Positions 1-8,905 of a stretch of DNA of 64,000 nucleotides are shown in pieces; the first letter of the stretch is position 1, and each line of letters opens with the position of its first letter. Both the position numbers and the translations under genes were made by a program. The notes under the pieces are model-generated. The model saw only the letters and a list, made by a program, of their open reading frames with translations, did not search any database and was not told the DNA's origin. Location of the stretch: positions 434,001-498,000 of the forward strand of contig NZ_VDMA02000003.1 of the NCBI RefSeq assembly GCF_006334915.2, given 5' to 3'. The stretch comes from Microbispora catharanthi (GTDB lineage Bacteria; Actinomycetota; Actinomycetes; Streptosporangiales; Streptosporangiaceae).

Positions 1-896
1 CCCTTGGCGGTCTCGTTGTCGAACTCCAGGATCTCCTGGTAGTACATGGCCGCCTTGCCGTCGGCGAACTTCTCCTGCGCCGAGCTGTACAGCACGCCGT
101 TGGTGCCGCTCTTGGTGTCGGTGCAGGTGTCGACGAGGGTCTTGAACCGGGTCAGCGCGGTGACGTAGCCCGGGTCGTCCAGCTTCGCCGTCGCGGGCTT
201 GAGGTCGGCCTGCAGGGTGTCCCACGGCACGTCGTAGGCGAACATCTGCTGCAGGTAGTGGAGGGCCGGCCAGCCGTCCTTGTTGCCGAACGCGATCGGC
301 TCGTACCCGGCCTTGCGCAATGGGCCGCAGGCGGCGATCAGGTCCTCGAAGGTGGCCGGCACCTTCACCCCCGCCTTGGCGAACGCGGCCTTGTTGTAGC
401 CCATGAACTTGCCGTTGCCGTACAGCGGGATCCCGTAGTACTTGCCGTCGTAGGCGAAGGCCGACAGCGCCCCCTCGCTAAAGGTCTTCCCCCACTCCGT
501 GCCTGGCCCGACGACCTTGGTGAGGTCGGCCGCGCGGCCGCCGCGGACGAAGTTCTCCGCCCAGTTGCCGGTCCACGTGAAGTAGACGTCCGGCAGGGCG
601 TTCGACGCGGTCAGCGTCTTGGTCTTGTCCTTGATGCTCTGGTCGGTCTCCTGGATGAGCTGGATCTTCACCCCGGGGTGGAGCTTCTCGTACTCGGCGG
701 CCAGGTCCTCGAAGTACGGCTCCAGCGGCTCTCCGGCGAACTTGGTGAGGATGCTCAGGGTGCCCGAGTAGTCGGGGGCGGCGGCCACGTCGGCCGCGGG
801 AGCCTTGTCCGCCTGCCCGCCGCCGGTGCACCCGGCGAGGGCGAGCACCGACGTCCCGGCGAGTGCCGCGAACGTCGTCAGTGCGCGAGGGCGCAT
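1..896 (-). CDS. ABC transporter sugar-binding lipoprotein, partial
   Basis: Extracellular solute-binding component of an ABC importer, probably for a sugar or Amadori compound; the gene runs off the left edge, so the C-terminal part is missing (about 298 residues present). The N-terminus is a lipoprotein signal: basic MRPR, a hydrophobic stretch, then the lipobox LALAGC with Cys23 as lipidation site. The remainder fits family 1 solute-binding proteins. The ATG at 896 follows a GAGAGAGAGG ribosome site. It is divergent from the frlB/frlD-like operon, and the shared promoter region holds two palindromes, so it is probably part of the same fructosamine uptake regulon. Family assignment is firm; the substrate is inferred from neighbours. 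Confidence 0.85.
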   Translation of the reverse strand, partial: MRPRALTTFAALAGTSVLALAGCTGGGQADKAPAADVAAAPDYSGTLSILTKFAGEPLEPYFEDLAAEYEKLHPGVKIQLIQETDQSIKDKTKTLTASNALPDVYFTWTGNWAENFVRGGRAADLTKVVGPGTEWGKTFSEGALSAFAYDGKYYGIPLYGNGKFMGYNKAAFAKAGVKVPATFEDLIAACGPLRKAGYEPIAFGNKDGWPALHYLQQMFAYDVPWDTLQADLKPATAKLDDPGYVTALTRFKTLVDTCTDTKSGTNGVLYSSAQEKFADGKAAMYYQEILEFDNETAK

Positions 897-1064
897 GGGC
901 TTCCTCTCTCTCTGGTCTGTCTGGGGGCTGGTCCGTCTGCGGAGGGAGGACCGCCGGTGCCGGGGCACTGGGAGCCGCCGGGCACCGCGTTGCCGTGACA
1001 TCGGGATCCGCCGGGACGCGCCGCGGCACGACCCGCCTGGTGTGGGGTGACTGTACAGAGCATC

Positions 1065-1078
1065 TGATACCGGTACCA
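1065..1078. promoter_or_regulatory. Putative LacI-family operator O1
   Basis: TGATACCGGTACCA is an imperfect palindrome, one base away from the perfect copy at 1222-1235. A central CG within a 14-bp dyad is typical of LacI/GalR operators. It lies nearer the solute-binding gene, and the LacI-family gene at 3256-4353 is the obvious candidate ligand. Confidence 0.65.
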
Positions 1079-1221
1079 GTCCTAGTTCCAAGAATTTTTT
1101 CCGGCGCGACGCCTCCGGGACCGCAAGAGGCCAGAAACAGCAGCTAGATGCCGCATGGGTGCGAGAAAAAAGGTCGCGGTGTTGACGCCGTACGTTCACC
1201 TGTGCCAGCGTGACCCCCGCG

Positions 1222-1235
1222 TGATACCGGTATCA
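1222..1235. promoter_or_regulatory. Putative LacI-family operator O2 (perfect palindrome)
   Basis: TGATACCGGTATCA is a perfect 14-bp palindrome with a central CG, 49 bp before the start of the SIS-domain gene and 157 bp from the near-identical O1. Paired sites in a divergent promoter suggest coordinated repression of both transcripts, possibly by looping. Binding by the adjacent LacI protein is inferred. Confidence 0.7.
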
Positions 1236-1284
1236 GGCAGCAGGGGCGCCGCCGGTCCGCAGGTGATCCCGAAAGGACGCGACA

Positions 1285-2286
1285 ATGCTCGGATTCAACG
1301 AGCCGGAATTCCTCTCCCAGCTGGCGAGCGCGGTGGCGCTGCGCCCGCAGATCGAGGAACTGGTCGATCGGCTCGTGGACGGGGGATTCGACAACCTCTA
1401 CCTCGTCGGCGCCGGCGGCACCTACGCCCAGATGTGGCCGTACGAGCGCCTGGCTCGCCAGCGGTCCACCCTCGACGTGCGCGCGGTGATCGCGGCCGAA
1501 CTGGTCGCCGCGGACGAGAAGGCGCTCGGCGAGCGCTCGGTGGCCATCGTCACCTCGGTCTCCGGCACCACCGAGGACGTGGTCCGGGCCATCGAGTTCT
1601 GCAAGTCGAAGGGCGCCTACACCGTCGGCTTCACCGGCTACCCCGACTCCCCGATCGCCCAGAACGTCGACCTCGCGCTGCTGACCGAGCCCAAGACGTG
1701 GCCGTTCGACATGCAGATGCTGCTCTTCATGGGCCGGCTGCTGTCGCGGCGGGGCGAGTTCGACGGCTACGAGAAGTTCGCCGCCGAGTTCGACGACATC
1801 CCGCGGATCCTCCTGGAGGTCTCCAAGCAGGCCGAGCCGGTCGCCGAGGCGTTCGCCGACGCCCACAAGGACAGCGACTACTACTTCCTCATCGGCGGCG
1901 GGAACCTGTGGGGGTTCACCTACCTCTACTCCATGTGCATCCTCGAGGAGATGCAGTGGCTGCGCACCACGCGGGTGCACAGCGCCGAGTTCTTCCACGG
2001 CTCGCTCGAACTGCTCGAAGAGAACACCAGCGTGCTCGTCTTCCAGGGCGAGGACGAGGCGAGGGCGCTCACCGACCGCGCCGAGGCCTTCGCCAAGCGG
2101 ATCTCCAAGGACGTCACGGTCTTCGACACGAAGGACTACCCGCTCGACGGCATCAGCCCCGAGTTCCGCGGCCTGCTCGCGCCGCTCGTCCTCGACACCG
2201 TCATGAGCCGCGTCAGCAAGCACCTGGAGCGGGTGCGCGACCACTCGCTCGACCTGCGCCGCTACTACCGCGTCATGGACTACTGA
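1285..2286 (+). CDS. frlB: SIS-domain fructosamine-6-phosphate deglycase (FrlB-like)
   Basis: 333-residue sugar isomerase (SIS) domain protein. It probably splits fructoselysine-6-phosphate or a related phosphorylated Amadori product into glucose-6-phosphate and the free amine, in the cytoplasm. The first SIS domain shows the LVGAGGTYAQM phosphosugar loop near residue 40 and the TSVSGTTEDVV serine-rich loop near residue 95; a second SIS half follows. Length matches FrlB-type deglycases. The call depends strongly on the next gene, which is close to FrlD kinase in sequence. ATG at 1285 with GAAAGGA upstream. The alternative is another SIS enzyme such as a glucosamine-6-phosphate deaminase-like protein. 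The symbol is by family resemblance and context. Confidence 0.75.
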   Translation: MLGFNEPEFLSQLASAVALRPQIEELVDRLVDGGFDNLYLVGAGGTYAQMWPYERLARQRSTLDVRAVIAAELVAADEKALGERSVAIVTSVSGTTEDVVRAIEFCKSKGAYTVGFTGYPDSPIAQNVDLALLTEPKTWPFDMQMLLFMGRLLSRRGEFDGYEKFAAEFDDIPRILLEVSKQAEPVAEAFADAHKDSDYYFLIGGGNLWGFTYLYSMCILEEMQWLRTTRVHSAEFFHGSLELLEENTSVLVFQGEDEARALTDRAEAFAKRISKDVTVFDTKDYPLDGISPEFRGLLAPLVLDTVMSRVSKHLERVRDHSLDLRRYYRVMDY

Positions 2287-2352
2287 TCCCGCCGTCCCCC
2301 CTTCCGGGCCCTCGCGCGTGCCTGCGCGGGGGCCCGTCCACAGGAGAGTCCT

Positions 2353-3231
2353 TTGAGAGTCCTCGGCTTCGGCGACAACATCGTCGACCGGTTCGTCGAC
2401 CGCGGCGTGGAGTACCCGGGCGGCAACAGCGTCAACGTGGCCGTCTACGCCCGCCGCCTCGGCCTCCGGGCGGCCTACCTGGGCGTGTTCGGCGACGACG
2501 AGCTCGGCGACTTCCTGCGTGCCTCGATCGCCGCCCAGGGAGTGGCGATCGACCACTGCGTCGTGCGGACCGGCGAGAGCGGCGTCTCCACCCTGCGCGT
2601 GGACGACGGCGACCGCGTCTTCCTCGGCTGGAACGGCGGCGGCGTCACGCTGCGGGAGCCGCTCGTCCTCGGCGACGACCTGCTGCGGTACGCCGCCACC
2701 TTCGACCTGGTGCACTCCAGCGTGTACTCCCGAAGCGAGACCGAGCTGCCCAAGCTGGCCGGGCTCGGCCCGGTGGTGAGCTTCGACCTGTCCAGCGAGG
2801 ACGAGTTCCGCACCCCCGGCTACCTCGACCGGATCTGCCCGCACGCCGACCTGGTGCTGCTGTCGTGCTCACACCTCGACGAGGCCGCCACGCGGGCGCT
2901 GCTGGCCGAGGCCGTACGGCGCGGCGCGCGGCTCGCGCTGGCCACGCGCGGCGTGGAGGGAGCGATCGCGCACGACGGCAGGGTCACGGTCGCGACCGCC
3001 GCGCGCCGGGTGGAGGACCCCGGCCTGATGGTCGACACGATGGGCTGCGGCGACGCCTTCCTCGCCGGGTTCGCCGTCTCACTGCTGCGCGGCGGCTGGA
3101 CCACCGGCACGTCCCCGGACCGCGACGCCGTCGAACGCGCGCTCCACGACGGCGCGCGGTCGGCCTACGAGCAATGCCTGGTGGAGGGCGCGTTCGGCCA
3201 CGGACGGCCCGTTCTCAGTAGGCTGCCCTGA
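2353..3231 (+). CDS. frlD: PfkB-family fructosamine kinase (FrlD-like)
   Basis: 292-residue ribokinase/PfkB-family sugar kinase. It resembles E. coli FrlD, which phosphorylates fructoselysine at O6: it has an N-terminal GDNIVDRF segment, the substrate-side YPGGNSVNVAVYARR motif, and the C-terminal DTMGCGDAFLAGF motif holding the catalytic Asp and anion hole. The start is TTG at 2353, supported by CAGGAGAG at 2341-2348. It lies 66 bp after the SIS gene, so kinase and deglycase are probably co-transcribed: the kinase makes the substrate of the deglycase. The exact amine part of the substrate cannot be read from sequence. Confidence 0.8.
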   Translation: MRVLGFGDNIVDRFVDRGVEYPGGNSVNVAVYARRLGLRAAYLGVFGDDELGDFLRASIAAQGVAIDHCVVRTGESGVSTLRVDDGDRVFLGWNGGGVTLREPLVLGDDLLRYAATFDLVHSSVYSRSETELPKLAGLGPVVSFDLSSEDEFRTPGYLDRICPHADLVLLSCSHLDEAATRALLAEAVRRGARLALATRGVEGAIAHDGRVTVATAARRVEDPGLMVDTMGCGDAFLAGFAVSLLRGGWTTGTSPDRDAVERALHDGARSAYEQCLVEGAFGHGRPVLSRLP

Positions 3232-3255
3232 GATCGAGAGGGAGGAACGCCAGCC

Positions 3256-4353
3256 ATGCCAGCTGAGCGGAGCCAGGCCGCCGGGCGGGTGACGATCTCC
3301 GAGGTGGCGGCCGAGGCGGGAGTCGGGCGGGCGACCGCCGCCCGCACGCTCGGCGGGTATGGACACGTCAGCCCGGAGCTGCGCCAACGCGTGCTCGCCG
3401 CGGCCGAGAAGCTCGGCTACCGCGCCAACGCCCTCGCCCGCAGCATGTCGACCGGTGTGAGCCACACCATCGGGGTGATCGTCGCCGACATCGGCAACCC
3501 CTTCTTCGCCGGACTGGTCCGCGGCGTCTGCGACGCGTCCCGGGCCCGCGGCTTCGACACGATCGTGCTGAGCACCTACGAGGACCTCGACGAGGAGGTC
3601 GCCGCCACCAACGTGCTGATCGACAAGCGCGTCGACGGCATGATCATCGCGTCCGCCGCGGTCAGCGGCCGGGAGGTCGGCCACGTCAAGGAGGCGCTGA
3701 CGCGCGGCGTCCCCGTCGTCCTGGTCGACCGGGCCATCCCGGCGCTCGACCTCGACGCGGTCGTCATCGACAACCGCGACGCGGCGCGTGAGGCGGTCGA
3801 GCGGCTGATCGCGGCGGGGCACCGGCGGATCGGCTTCGTGTGGGGACCGCCCATGGCGCAGCCGCCGGCGACCCGGCGGGAGCTGCTGGCGGCGGCGTCC
3901 CGCAACCTGTGGACCGACGGCGAGCGCCTGCGCGGCTACCTCGACGCGCTCGACGACGCGCGGATCCCCTTCGACCCCGAGTTGGTGATGGTCGGGCGCA
4001 AGGTCGAGGAGCGAGTGACCCAGGAGGTCGCGCGCATGCTCAGCCTGCCCGACCGCATCACCGCGCTGTTCTGCACGGAGACCGAGGCGGTGACGGGGGC
4101 CCTGCGCGCCCTGCGGGCCGCCGGGCTCTCCTATCCGCGCGACGTCGCGCTCATCGGGTTCGACGACAGCGCCTGGGCGGCGGTCATGGATCCGCCGCTG
4201 ACGATGATCGCGCAGCCGGTGCACGAGCTCGGCGCGAAGGCGGCCGAGGTGCTCCTCGACATCGTGCAGGGGGCCGAAACCGGCCGTGAGACGCACACGC
4301 TCCGCTCGCGCCTCATCGTGCGGTCGTCGGTAGGCCCCCCACCGAGCATCTGA
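3256..4353 (+). CDS. LacI-family transcriptional regulator
   Basis: 365-residue repressor. The N-terminal helix-turn-helix plus hinge (residues about 12-65: TISEVAAEAGVGRATAARTL, then YRANALARSM) is classic LacI. A periplasmic-binding-protein-like effector domain follows, beginning IGVIVADIGNPFFAGL, and ends with the GFDDSAWA segment near the C-terminus. An AGGGAGGA ribosome site precedes the ATG. It is 24 bp downstream of the frlD-like kinase, so it probably controls the operon it belongs to through the palindromes at 1065-1078 and 1222-1235. A terminator-like hairpin follows at 4415. Confidence 0.9.
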   Translation: MPAERSQAAGRVTISEVAAEAGVGRATAARTLGGYGHVSPELRQRVLAAAEKLGYRANALARSMSTGVSHTIGVIVADIGNPFFAGLVRGVCDASRARGFDTIVLSTYEDLDEEVAATNVLIDKRVDGMIIASAAVSGREVGHVKEALTRGVPVVLVDRAIPALDLDAVVIDNRDAAREAVERLIAAGHRRIGFVWGPPMAQPPATRRELLAAASRNLWTDGERLRGYLDALDDARIPFDPELVMVGRKVEERVTQEVARMLSLPDRITALFCTETEAVTGALRALRAAGLSYPRDVALIGFDDSAWAAVMDPPLTMIAQPVHELGAKAAEVLLDIVQGAETGRETHTLRSRLIVRSSVGPPPSI

Positions 4354-4414
4354 ATCCGGCCTACGAGGCGATGGAGCACCGATTCCTTTTGGTGCTGGCC
4401 GGGGTCTACATGAG

Positions 4415-4447
4415 AGAGATCGGCCCGCGCGCCGGGCCGATCTCTTT
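4415..4447 (+). terminator. Rho-independent terminator after lacI-type gene
   Basis: A perfect 13-bp stem (AGAGATCGGCCCG pairing with CGGGCCGATCTCT) with a 5-base loop CGCGC, followed by TTT. It lies 62 bp after the LacI gene and ends the fructosamine operon before the quinone oxidoreductase. Confidence 0.8.
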
Positions 4448-4479
4448 CATGTACGCCGAGAAAGAAAAGCCGATCGTCA

Positions 4480-5472
4480 ATGAGCATTCCCGCGACCATG
4501 CGCGCACTGCAGCAGACTTCCCTCAACGGCCCGCAGGACATGCGCCTGATCACCGACGCACCAGTGCCGAGCCCCGGCCAGGGCGAGGTCCTGGTCCGCG
4601 TCACCGCCGCCGGGGTCAACTTCGCCGACATCTCGAAGTCCCACGGCACGTTCCTGAACGGCCCGCGGCCACCGTACCTGGCCGGTTTCGAGGCCGCCGG
4701 TGAGGTCGTCGCGATGGGGGAGGCGGTGACAGGTCCGCGACCGGGGACCCGCGTCACCGGCGTCGGAAACGGCGCTTTCGCCGAGTACATGGTGCTGCCC
4801 GCGGCCGCGGCGATACCGGTGCCCCCCGGCTGGACGGAGCAGCAGGCGCTCGGCCTGGCCGTGAACTGGCCCACCGCGCTGGCCGCTCTCAAGCCTCTGG
4901 GCGGAATCACCGCAGGGCAGACCGTGCTGATCCACGCTGCGGCGGGCGCGACCGGCCAGGCCGCGGTCACAATGGCCAAACACTACGGCGCGACGGTCAT
5001 CGCCACCGCCTCGCCGGCCAAGCACGAGACAGTGCTGGCACTGGGAGCCGACCACATCCTGGACTCCCTCGGCGGCGACCTCGCCGCCGAGGTGCTGCGG
5101 CTGACCGGCGGCGCCGGAGCCGACCTTGTGCTGGAGTCGGCGGGCGGCGCCACCTTCGACGCCGGCCTGGCCGCCGCAAAGCGGGTCACCGGCCGTGTCG
5201 TCGTCTACGGCGTCGCAGGCGGCGAAGCCGCGATCACCAACTGGGACCTGGTGTACAAGCACCAGGTCCACGTCATCGGTCTCAACATCGGCGTGCTGAT
5301 CCAGGCCGCACCGCAGATCTTCGGCGAGGTCATGGGTGAGCTGTCCGCGCTCATCGCCGCCGGCGTGCTCGCCCCCGGCCGGCCCACCGCGTACGAACTG
5401 GCCGACGGCCCGAAAACGCTCGCGGAACTGGAAACCAGAGCCACCATCGGCAAGCTGGCCCTGCTGCCCTGA
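4480..5472 (+). CDS. Zinc-independent quinone oxidoreductase (MDR family)
   Basis: 330-residue medium-chain dehydrogenase/reductase of the NADPH:quinone oxidoreductase type. The N-terminal GroES-like domain has the VKV/GVNFADI pattern of quinone reductases and lacks the catalytic-zinc Cys and the structural-zinc Cys cluster. The Rossmann domain starts near residue 145 with HAAAGATGQAAV (AxxGxxG, NADPH binding). It probably reduces quinones or alpha,beta-unsaturated carbonyls in the cytosol. ATG at 4480 is used; ATG at 4498 is an alternative, and neither has a strong ribosome site. It precedes a stress-type ECF sigma gene, but no functional link can be shown. Confidence 0.85.
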   Translation: MSIPATMRALQQTSLNGPQDMRLITDAPVPSPGQGEVLVRVTAAGVNFADISKSHGTFLNGPRPPYLAGFEAAGEVVAMGEAVTGPRPGTRVTGVGNGAFAEYMVLPAAAAIPVPPGWTEQQALGLAVNWPTALAALKPLGGITAGQTVLIHAAAGATGQAAVTMAKHYGATVIATASPAKHETVLALGADHILDSLGGDLAAEVLRLTGGAGADLVLESAGGATFDAGLAAAKRVTGRVVVYGVAGGEAAITNWDLVYKHQVHVIGLNIGVLIQAAPQIFGEVMGELSALIAAGVLAPGRPTAYELADGPKTLAELETRATIGKLALLP

Positions 5473-5607
5473 GAAAACCCCCTGGTAGCGAGCCGGTGAC
5501 GCGGCATGATCCTGCAGCTCGACGAGGTCTGATTCGCGGACGCCGCCTCTGCGAGAGGATACGGAGATCGACAGAAACCGGCGACCGAAGATCGCGAGGC
5601 TCTCGGC

Positions 5608-6603
5608 GTGACATCGCATCCGCGGGCGGCACCGAATCACGACCGGTTCACCGCCGAGACTGAGCGGTTCCGCCGGGAGTTGCTGGCGCACTGCTACCGC
5701 ATGGTCGGCTCGGCGCACGACGCCGAGGACCTGGTGCAGGAGACGTATCTGCGGGCGTGGCGGTCCTACTCCGGATTCGAGGGCCGGGCGTCGATCCGGT
5801 CCTGGCTCTACAAGATCGCCACCAACGCCTGCCTGACGGCGTTGGAGCCGCGCCCGATCCGGCTGCTGCCCTCGGGTCTGGCAGGCCCGTACGACGGACC
5901 CGATCGCCCGCCGAGTCCCTTTGCGCCGGGCGAGGTCTCGTGGCTGGAACCGCTGCCGGACGCATGGATCGCCCCGCCCGCCGACGATCCCGCCGCGGTG
6001 ATCGTCGAACGCGAGTCGCTGCGACTGGCGCTCATCGCCAGCCTGCAGCACCTGCCCGCCCGCCAACGCGCGATCCTCATCCTGCGCGAAGTGCTGGCCT
6101 TCTCGGCGGTCGAGACCGCGGAGATCCTCGGCACCACCACGGCGGCGGTGAAGAGCGGCCTGCAGCGCGCCCGCGCCCGGCTCGACGCGCTGGAGCCCGA
6201 GCCCGCCGAGCTGCTCGAACCGACCGACCAACGGGCACGCGCGCTGCTCGACGGCTACATCGCGGCCTTCGAGCGCTCCGACGTCGGCCTGCTGAAACAG
6301 GTGCTGCGCACGGACGCCACGCTGGAGGCGACCCCGTTCCGCGACTGGCAGTCGGGCCGGGCGAGGTGCATCCACATGCTCGACGCGTACGTGCTGGGCG
6401 CACCGGGCGACTGGCGGATGATCGCGACTACCGCCAACGGCCAATCCTCCGCCCTCGTGTACCACCGGGACGCCGACGGCGTGCTCCGAGCCGCCGGCGT
6501 CGTGGTGCTGGCCCCCACCGCCACCGGCATCTCCCGCGTGATCAAGTTCCACGATCCCGCGCTGGTCGCGACGTTCGGCTTCGCGGACGTGCTCGCGCAC
6601 TGA
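5608..6603 (+). CDS. ECF sigma factor with C-terminal SnoaL-like domain
   Basis: 331-residue extracytoplasmic-function sigma-70 factor of the long type with a fused NTF2/SnoaL-like tail (TIGR02960/SigX5-like). Region 2 is at residues about 20-90 with the HDAEDLVQETYLRAWR helix. Region 4 is at about 135-190, including LPARQRAILILREVLAFS and a helix-turn-helix ending in AAVKSGLQRARARL. The last 130 residues form the SnoaL-like domain, which in related factors regulates activity without a separate anti-sigma gene; none is adjacent here. GTG start at 5608. Confidence 0.88.
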   Translation: MTSHPRAAPNHDRFTAETERFRRELLAHCYRMVGSAHDAEDLVQETYLRAWRSYSGFEGRASIRSWLYKIATNACLTALEPRPIRLLPSGLAGPYDGPDRPPSPFAPGEVSWLEPLPDAWIAPPADDPAAVIVERESLRLALIASLQHLPARQRAILILREVLAFSAVETAEILGTTTAAVKSGLQRARARLDALEPEPAELLEPTDQRARALLDGYIAAFERSDVGLLKQVLRTDATLEATPFRDWQSGRARCIHMLDAYVLGAPGDWRMIATTANGQSSALVYHRDADGVLRAAGVVVLAPTATGISRVIKFHDPALVATFGFADVLAH

Positions 6604-6695
6604 CCCGCCGACGGGCACAGCCGGAGCCGACCGCGTACACGATGTGCTCCGGCCGATTCTTGCTGTGCCGCCGCTCTTCCGGCACGGCCCAGCCG

Positions 6696-7736
6696 TCAGC
6701 GGGGAAGCAGTTCGTAGGACCGCTGCTGGGGCAGGCCGGCGAGCCGCCGCTGGCCCTCCGTCAGCAGCGCGGCGATCGGACCGGGCTCCCGCAGCCGGGT
6801 GAGCCGGTCGCGGTTGTACTTGCGCAGCCGCGCCGCGCGCCGCTTGGCCGCAGCCGCCTTGAACGCGGCGACGTGCTCGCGGTCGGGCTTGCGCGCGCCG
6901 CTCAGCTCGTAGCCGTACGCGGTGAGCCGCTCGCCGAGCACCTCCTCGCACAGCGAGATCTCCCAGGGCTCCAGCCGGGAGGCCCACTTGCCCGAGTGGG
7001 CGGTGGTCACCTCCTCGTGCGTGTTGCTGTGCCACACCTTGTGCTTGGGCACGGCCAGCTCGGCCATGTGGCGCGGATCGCACATCGCCGGGTCGTAGTC
7101 CTCGCCGATGAACACGCACAGCTTCTTCAGCTCGGTCTCCGGGTCGGCGGTGAGGTCCTCGTACCGCAGCTCGTAGAAGCTGTCGGCCGGCAGCTTGCGC
7201 GCGTGCCGGCGGCCGAAGTCGACGGCCTCGGCCCAGTTGGCCATCGCGTGCACGGCGTCCGCCTTGTACCAGGGCATCTGCTTGAGCGAGGCCACGCAGT
7301 CGCGGCCGTCCCTGACGAGGTGGACGAACTGCGCGTCGGGGAACATCCGCATCAGCATCTCGACGTGCCGGTAGTAGCTGGGCCGCTTGTCGCCCCAGCG
7401 CGGCTTGCCGAAGCGCTCGGCGTAGCACTTGAAGACCATGCCGACCACCGAGCCGAAGCTGCCCGGGCCGAGCATGGCCGCCTGGACGAAGTCGGGGCGG
7501 CTCAGCCCGAGCTCGTGGAACTTCGTGGTCCGGCCCTCGGCGATCCAGGTCGCCAGCCTGCGCCTGTTGTCGGCCAGCCGCATGTCGCCGTACGCCCGGC
7601 GGGAGAAGTAGGCCGGGACGAGGAACCGCGTCTCGGGCGGGACCGCGATGCGCGGGTGGGAGTGCAGCATGAGCTGCAGCATGGTGGTGCCGGAGCGCGG
7701 GCAGCCGACGACGAAGACAGGTCTGTCCGAATGCAT
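6696..7736 (-). CDS. PAPS-dependent sulfotransferase
   Basis: 346-residue sulfotransferase family protein that would move sulfate from PAPS to a hydroxyl or amine of a glycan, lipid or small molecule. The 5'-phosphosulfate loop CPRSGTT is at residues about 12-18, and the 3'-phosphate-binding LVRDGRDCVASL segment is near residue 140. No transmembrane segment is evident. ATG at 7736. It lies next to a CDP-alcohol phosphotransferase and a Stealth phosphotransferase, so a surface polysaccharide acceptor is plausible but unproven. 124 bp separate it from the upstream gene. Confidence 0.85.
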   Translation of the reverse strand: MHSDRPVFVVGCPRSGTTMLQLMLHSHPRIAVPPETRFLVPAYFSRRAYGDMRLADNRRRLATWIAEGRTTKFHELGLSRPDFVQAAMLGPGSFGSVVGMVFKCYAERFGKPRWGDKRPSYYRHVEMLMRMFPDAQFVHLVRDGRDCVASLKQMPWYKADAVHAMANWAEAVDFGRRHARKLPADSFYELRYEDLTADPETELKKLCVFIGEDYDPAMCDPRHMAELAVPKHKVWHSNTHEEVTTAHSGKWASRLEPWEISLCEEVLGERLTAYGYELSGARKPDREHVAAFKAAAAKRRAARLRKYNRDRLTRLREPGPIAALLTEGQRRLAGLPQQRSYELLPR

Positions 7737-7860
7737 GAGTTCTATCCCCCGTGGTGAAATTGCCAGACGCCAGGCCGCCGCCCTCCCCCGGGCGCGGCTC
7801 GTGACGCGGGTCCTACGGCGTCACGCCGTACGAACGTGCGGATCCGGCCGGGACGGCCGG

Positions 7861-8751
7861 TCAGACAAGGATCTTCTGTTTCTCGGCGGCGGTGCGGGGC
7901 ACCTGGCGCGCTGCCAGCCAGACGCGGTAGACGAGGCTCATCTCGAACGCCAGCAGCAGCGCGCCGGCCACGATCGAGACCGGCGCCAGGGCCTTGGGAC
8001 CGAACAGCGGGCCCACGACGAAGACCGCGGCGTGGAACTCGATGCCGCTCACCACGTGGGTGCGCACCCGGTGCCGCACCAGGAAGACGCGGAACCGGTC
8101 GTACCAGGGGAAGCGGGCGTGGAACGCCTTCTGCAGGTCGACCACCCTCGCGCCGTCGTCGGCGGCGACCCCGCCGAACTCCGCGGCGGCCTGCCCCAGC
8201 TCGGTCCGCGGCCTGGAGCGCAGGACGCTCTCCGCGAGGACGTACTGCCCGTCCAGCCGCGCCTCGAGCAGCGCGCGGGTGGCGTCCTTGACCCGCTTCA
8301 GCTGGGGGCCGTTGATGTAGCGGAACAGGTCGAGCACGACCACGCCGACGGCCGCGAGCACCACGTCGGTGTCGCCCGTGCGGGTGTACTCGCCGAACCC
8401 CCACCCGAAGGCGCAACAGACCACCCGCACCCGATCGCCGACGTAGTCGAGCCACAGGCCGAAGGGCGTCCCCGTGCCCTTGAGCCTGGCGATCTTGCCG
8501 TCCATGCAGTCGACCGTGAAACTCAGATAGAACAGAGCCGCCCCGGCGACGAGCATGCCCTCCGCGAAGGCGGCCGCCGAGGCGAAGCCGATCAGCATGG
8601 ACAGCCGGGTCAGCCCGTTCGGCGTGATCGATGTGTGATTGGCCACGAGCAGCGCGAGCCGGCAGGCGAGCGGATCGACCATGAAGACGGTCCACCACGA
8701 GTCTCTCGGCTTGCGCGTCGCGAGTATGTCGTCCAGCGAGAAGCCTCCCAT
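7861..8751 (-). CDS. CDP-alcohol phosphatidyltransferase family protein
   Basis: Integral membrane enzyme of about 296 residues that moves an alcohol-phosphate group from a CDP-linked donor. The diagnostic motif is DGKIARLKGTGTPFGLWLDY followed by VGDR, matching D-G-x2-A-R-x8-G-x3-D-x3-D. Several hydrophobic helices follow. The start is uncertain: ATG at 8751 begins MGGFSLDDI; an ATG at 8811 in the same frame would add 20 residues; neither has a clear ribosome site. It is divergent from the Stealth gene. Given the neighbours it may make a phospholipid or a phosphodiester-linked polyol glycan; the substrate is unknown. Confidence 0.82.
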   Translation of the reverse strand: MGGFSLDDILATRKPRDSWWTVFMVDPLACRLALLVANHTSITPNGLTRLSMLIGFASAAAFAEGMLVAGAALFYLSFTVDCMDGKIARLKGTGTPFGLWLDYVGDRVRVVCCAFGWGFGEYTRTGDTDVVLAAVGVVVLDLFRYINGPQLKRVKDATRALLEARLDGQYVLAESVLRSRPRTELGQAAAEFGGVAADDGARVVDLQKAFHARFPWYDRFRVFLVRHRVRTHVVSGIEFHAAVFVVGPLFGPKALAPVSIVAGALLLAFEMSLVYRVWLAARQVPRTAAEKQKILV

Positions 8752-8905
8752 GCAGGCAAGAATGACTACAAGCGGTAGCCGTGGCCTGCTCTTCTGTAAC
8801 AGGCAGGGCATCTCATTGCCGGTTCTTGACCGTCTCCCTCATCTACGTAAACCATGCGCCAATCCGGTCGCCGATCGGTTACAGTCCGTGTTCGAGGGGG
8901 AGACC

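Larger units (their letters stand above)
897..1284. promoter_or_regulatory. Divergent promoter region of the fructosamine locus
   Basis: 388-bp intergenic region between the solute-binding lipoprotein (leftward) and the SIS-domain gene (rightward). No gene is supported here. It contains two copies of a TGATACCGGTAYCA palindrome (1065-1078 and 1222-1235). The rightward gene has a GAAAGGA ribosome site at 1271-1277. I cannot assign -35/-10 boxes with confidence. Confidence 0.6.

Noticed and set aside
1155..3221. 688-codon open frame overlapping the fructosamine genes
   Set aside because: Arg/Pro-rich shadow frame of the SIS and PfkB genes with no family resemblance, typical of very high-GC DNA.
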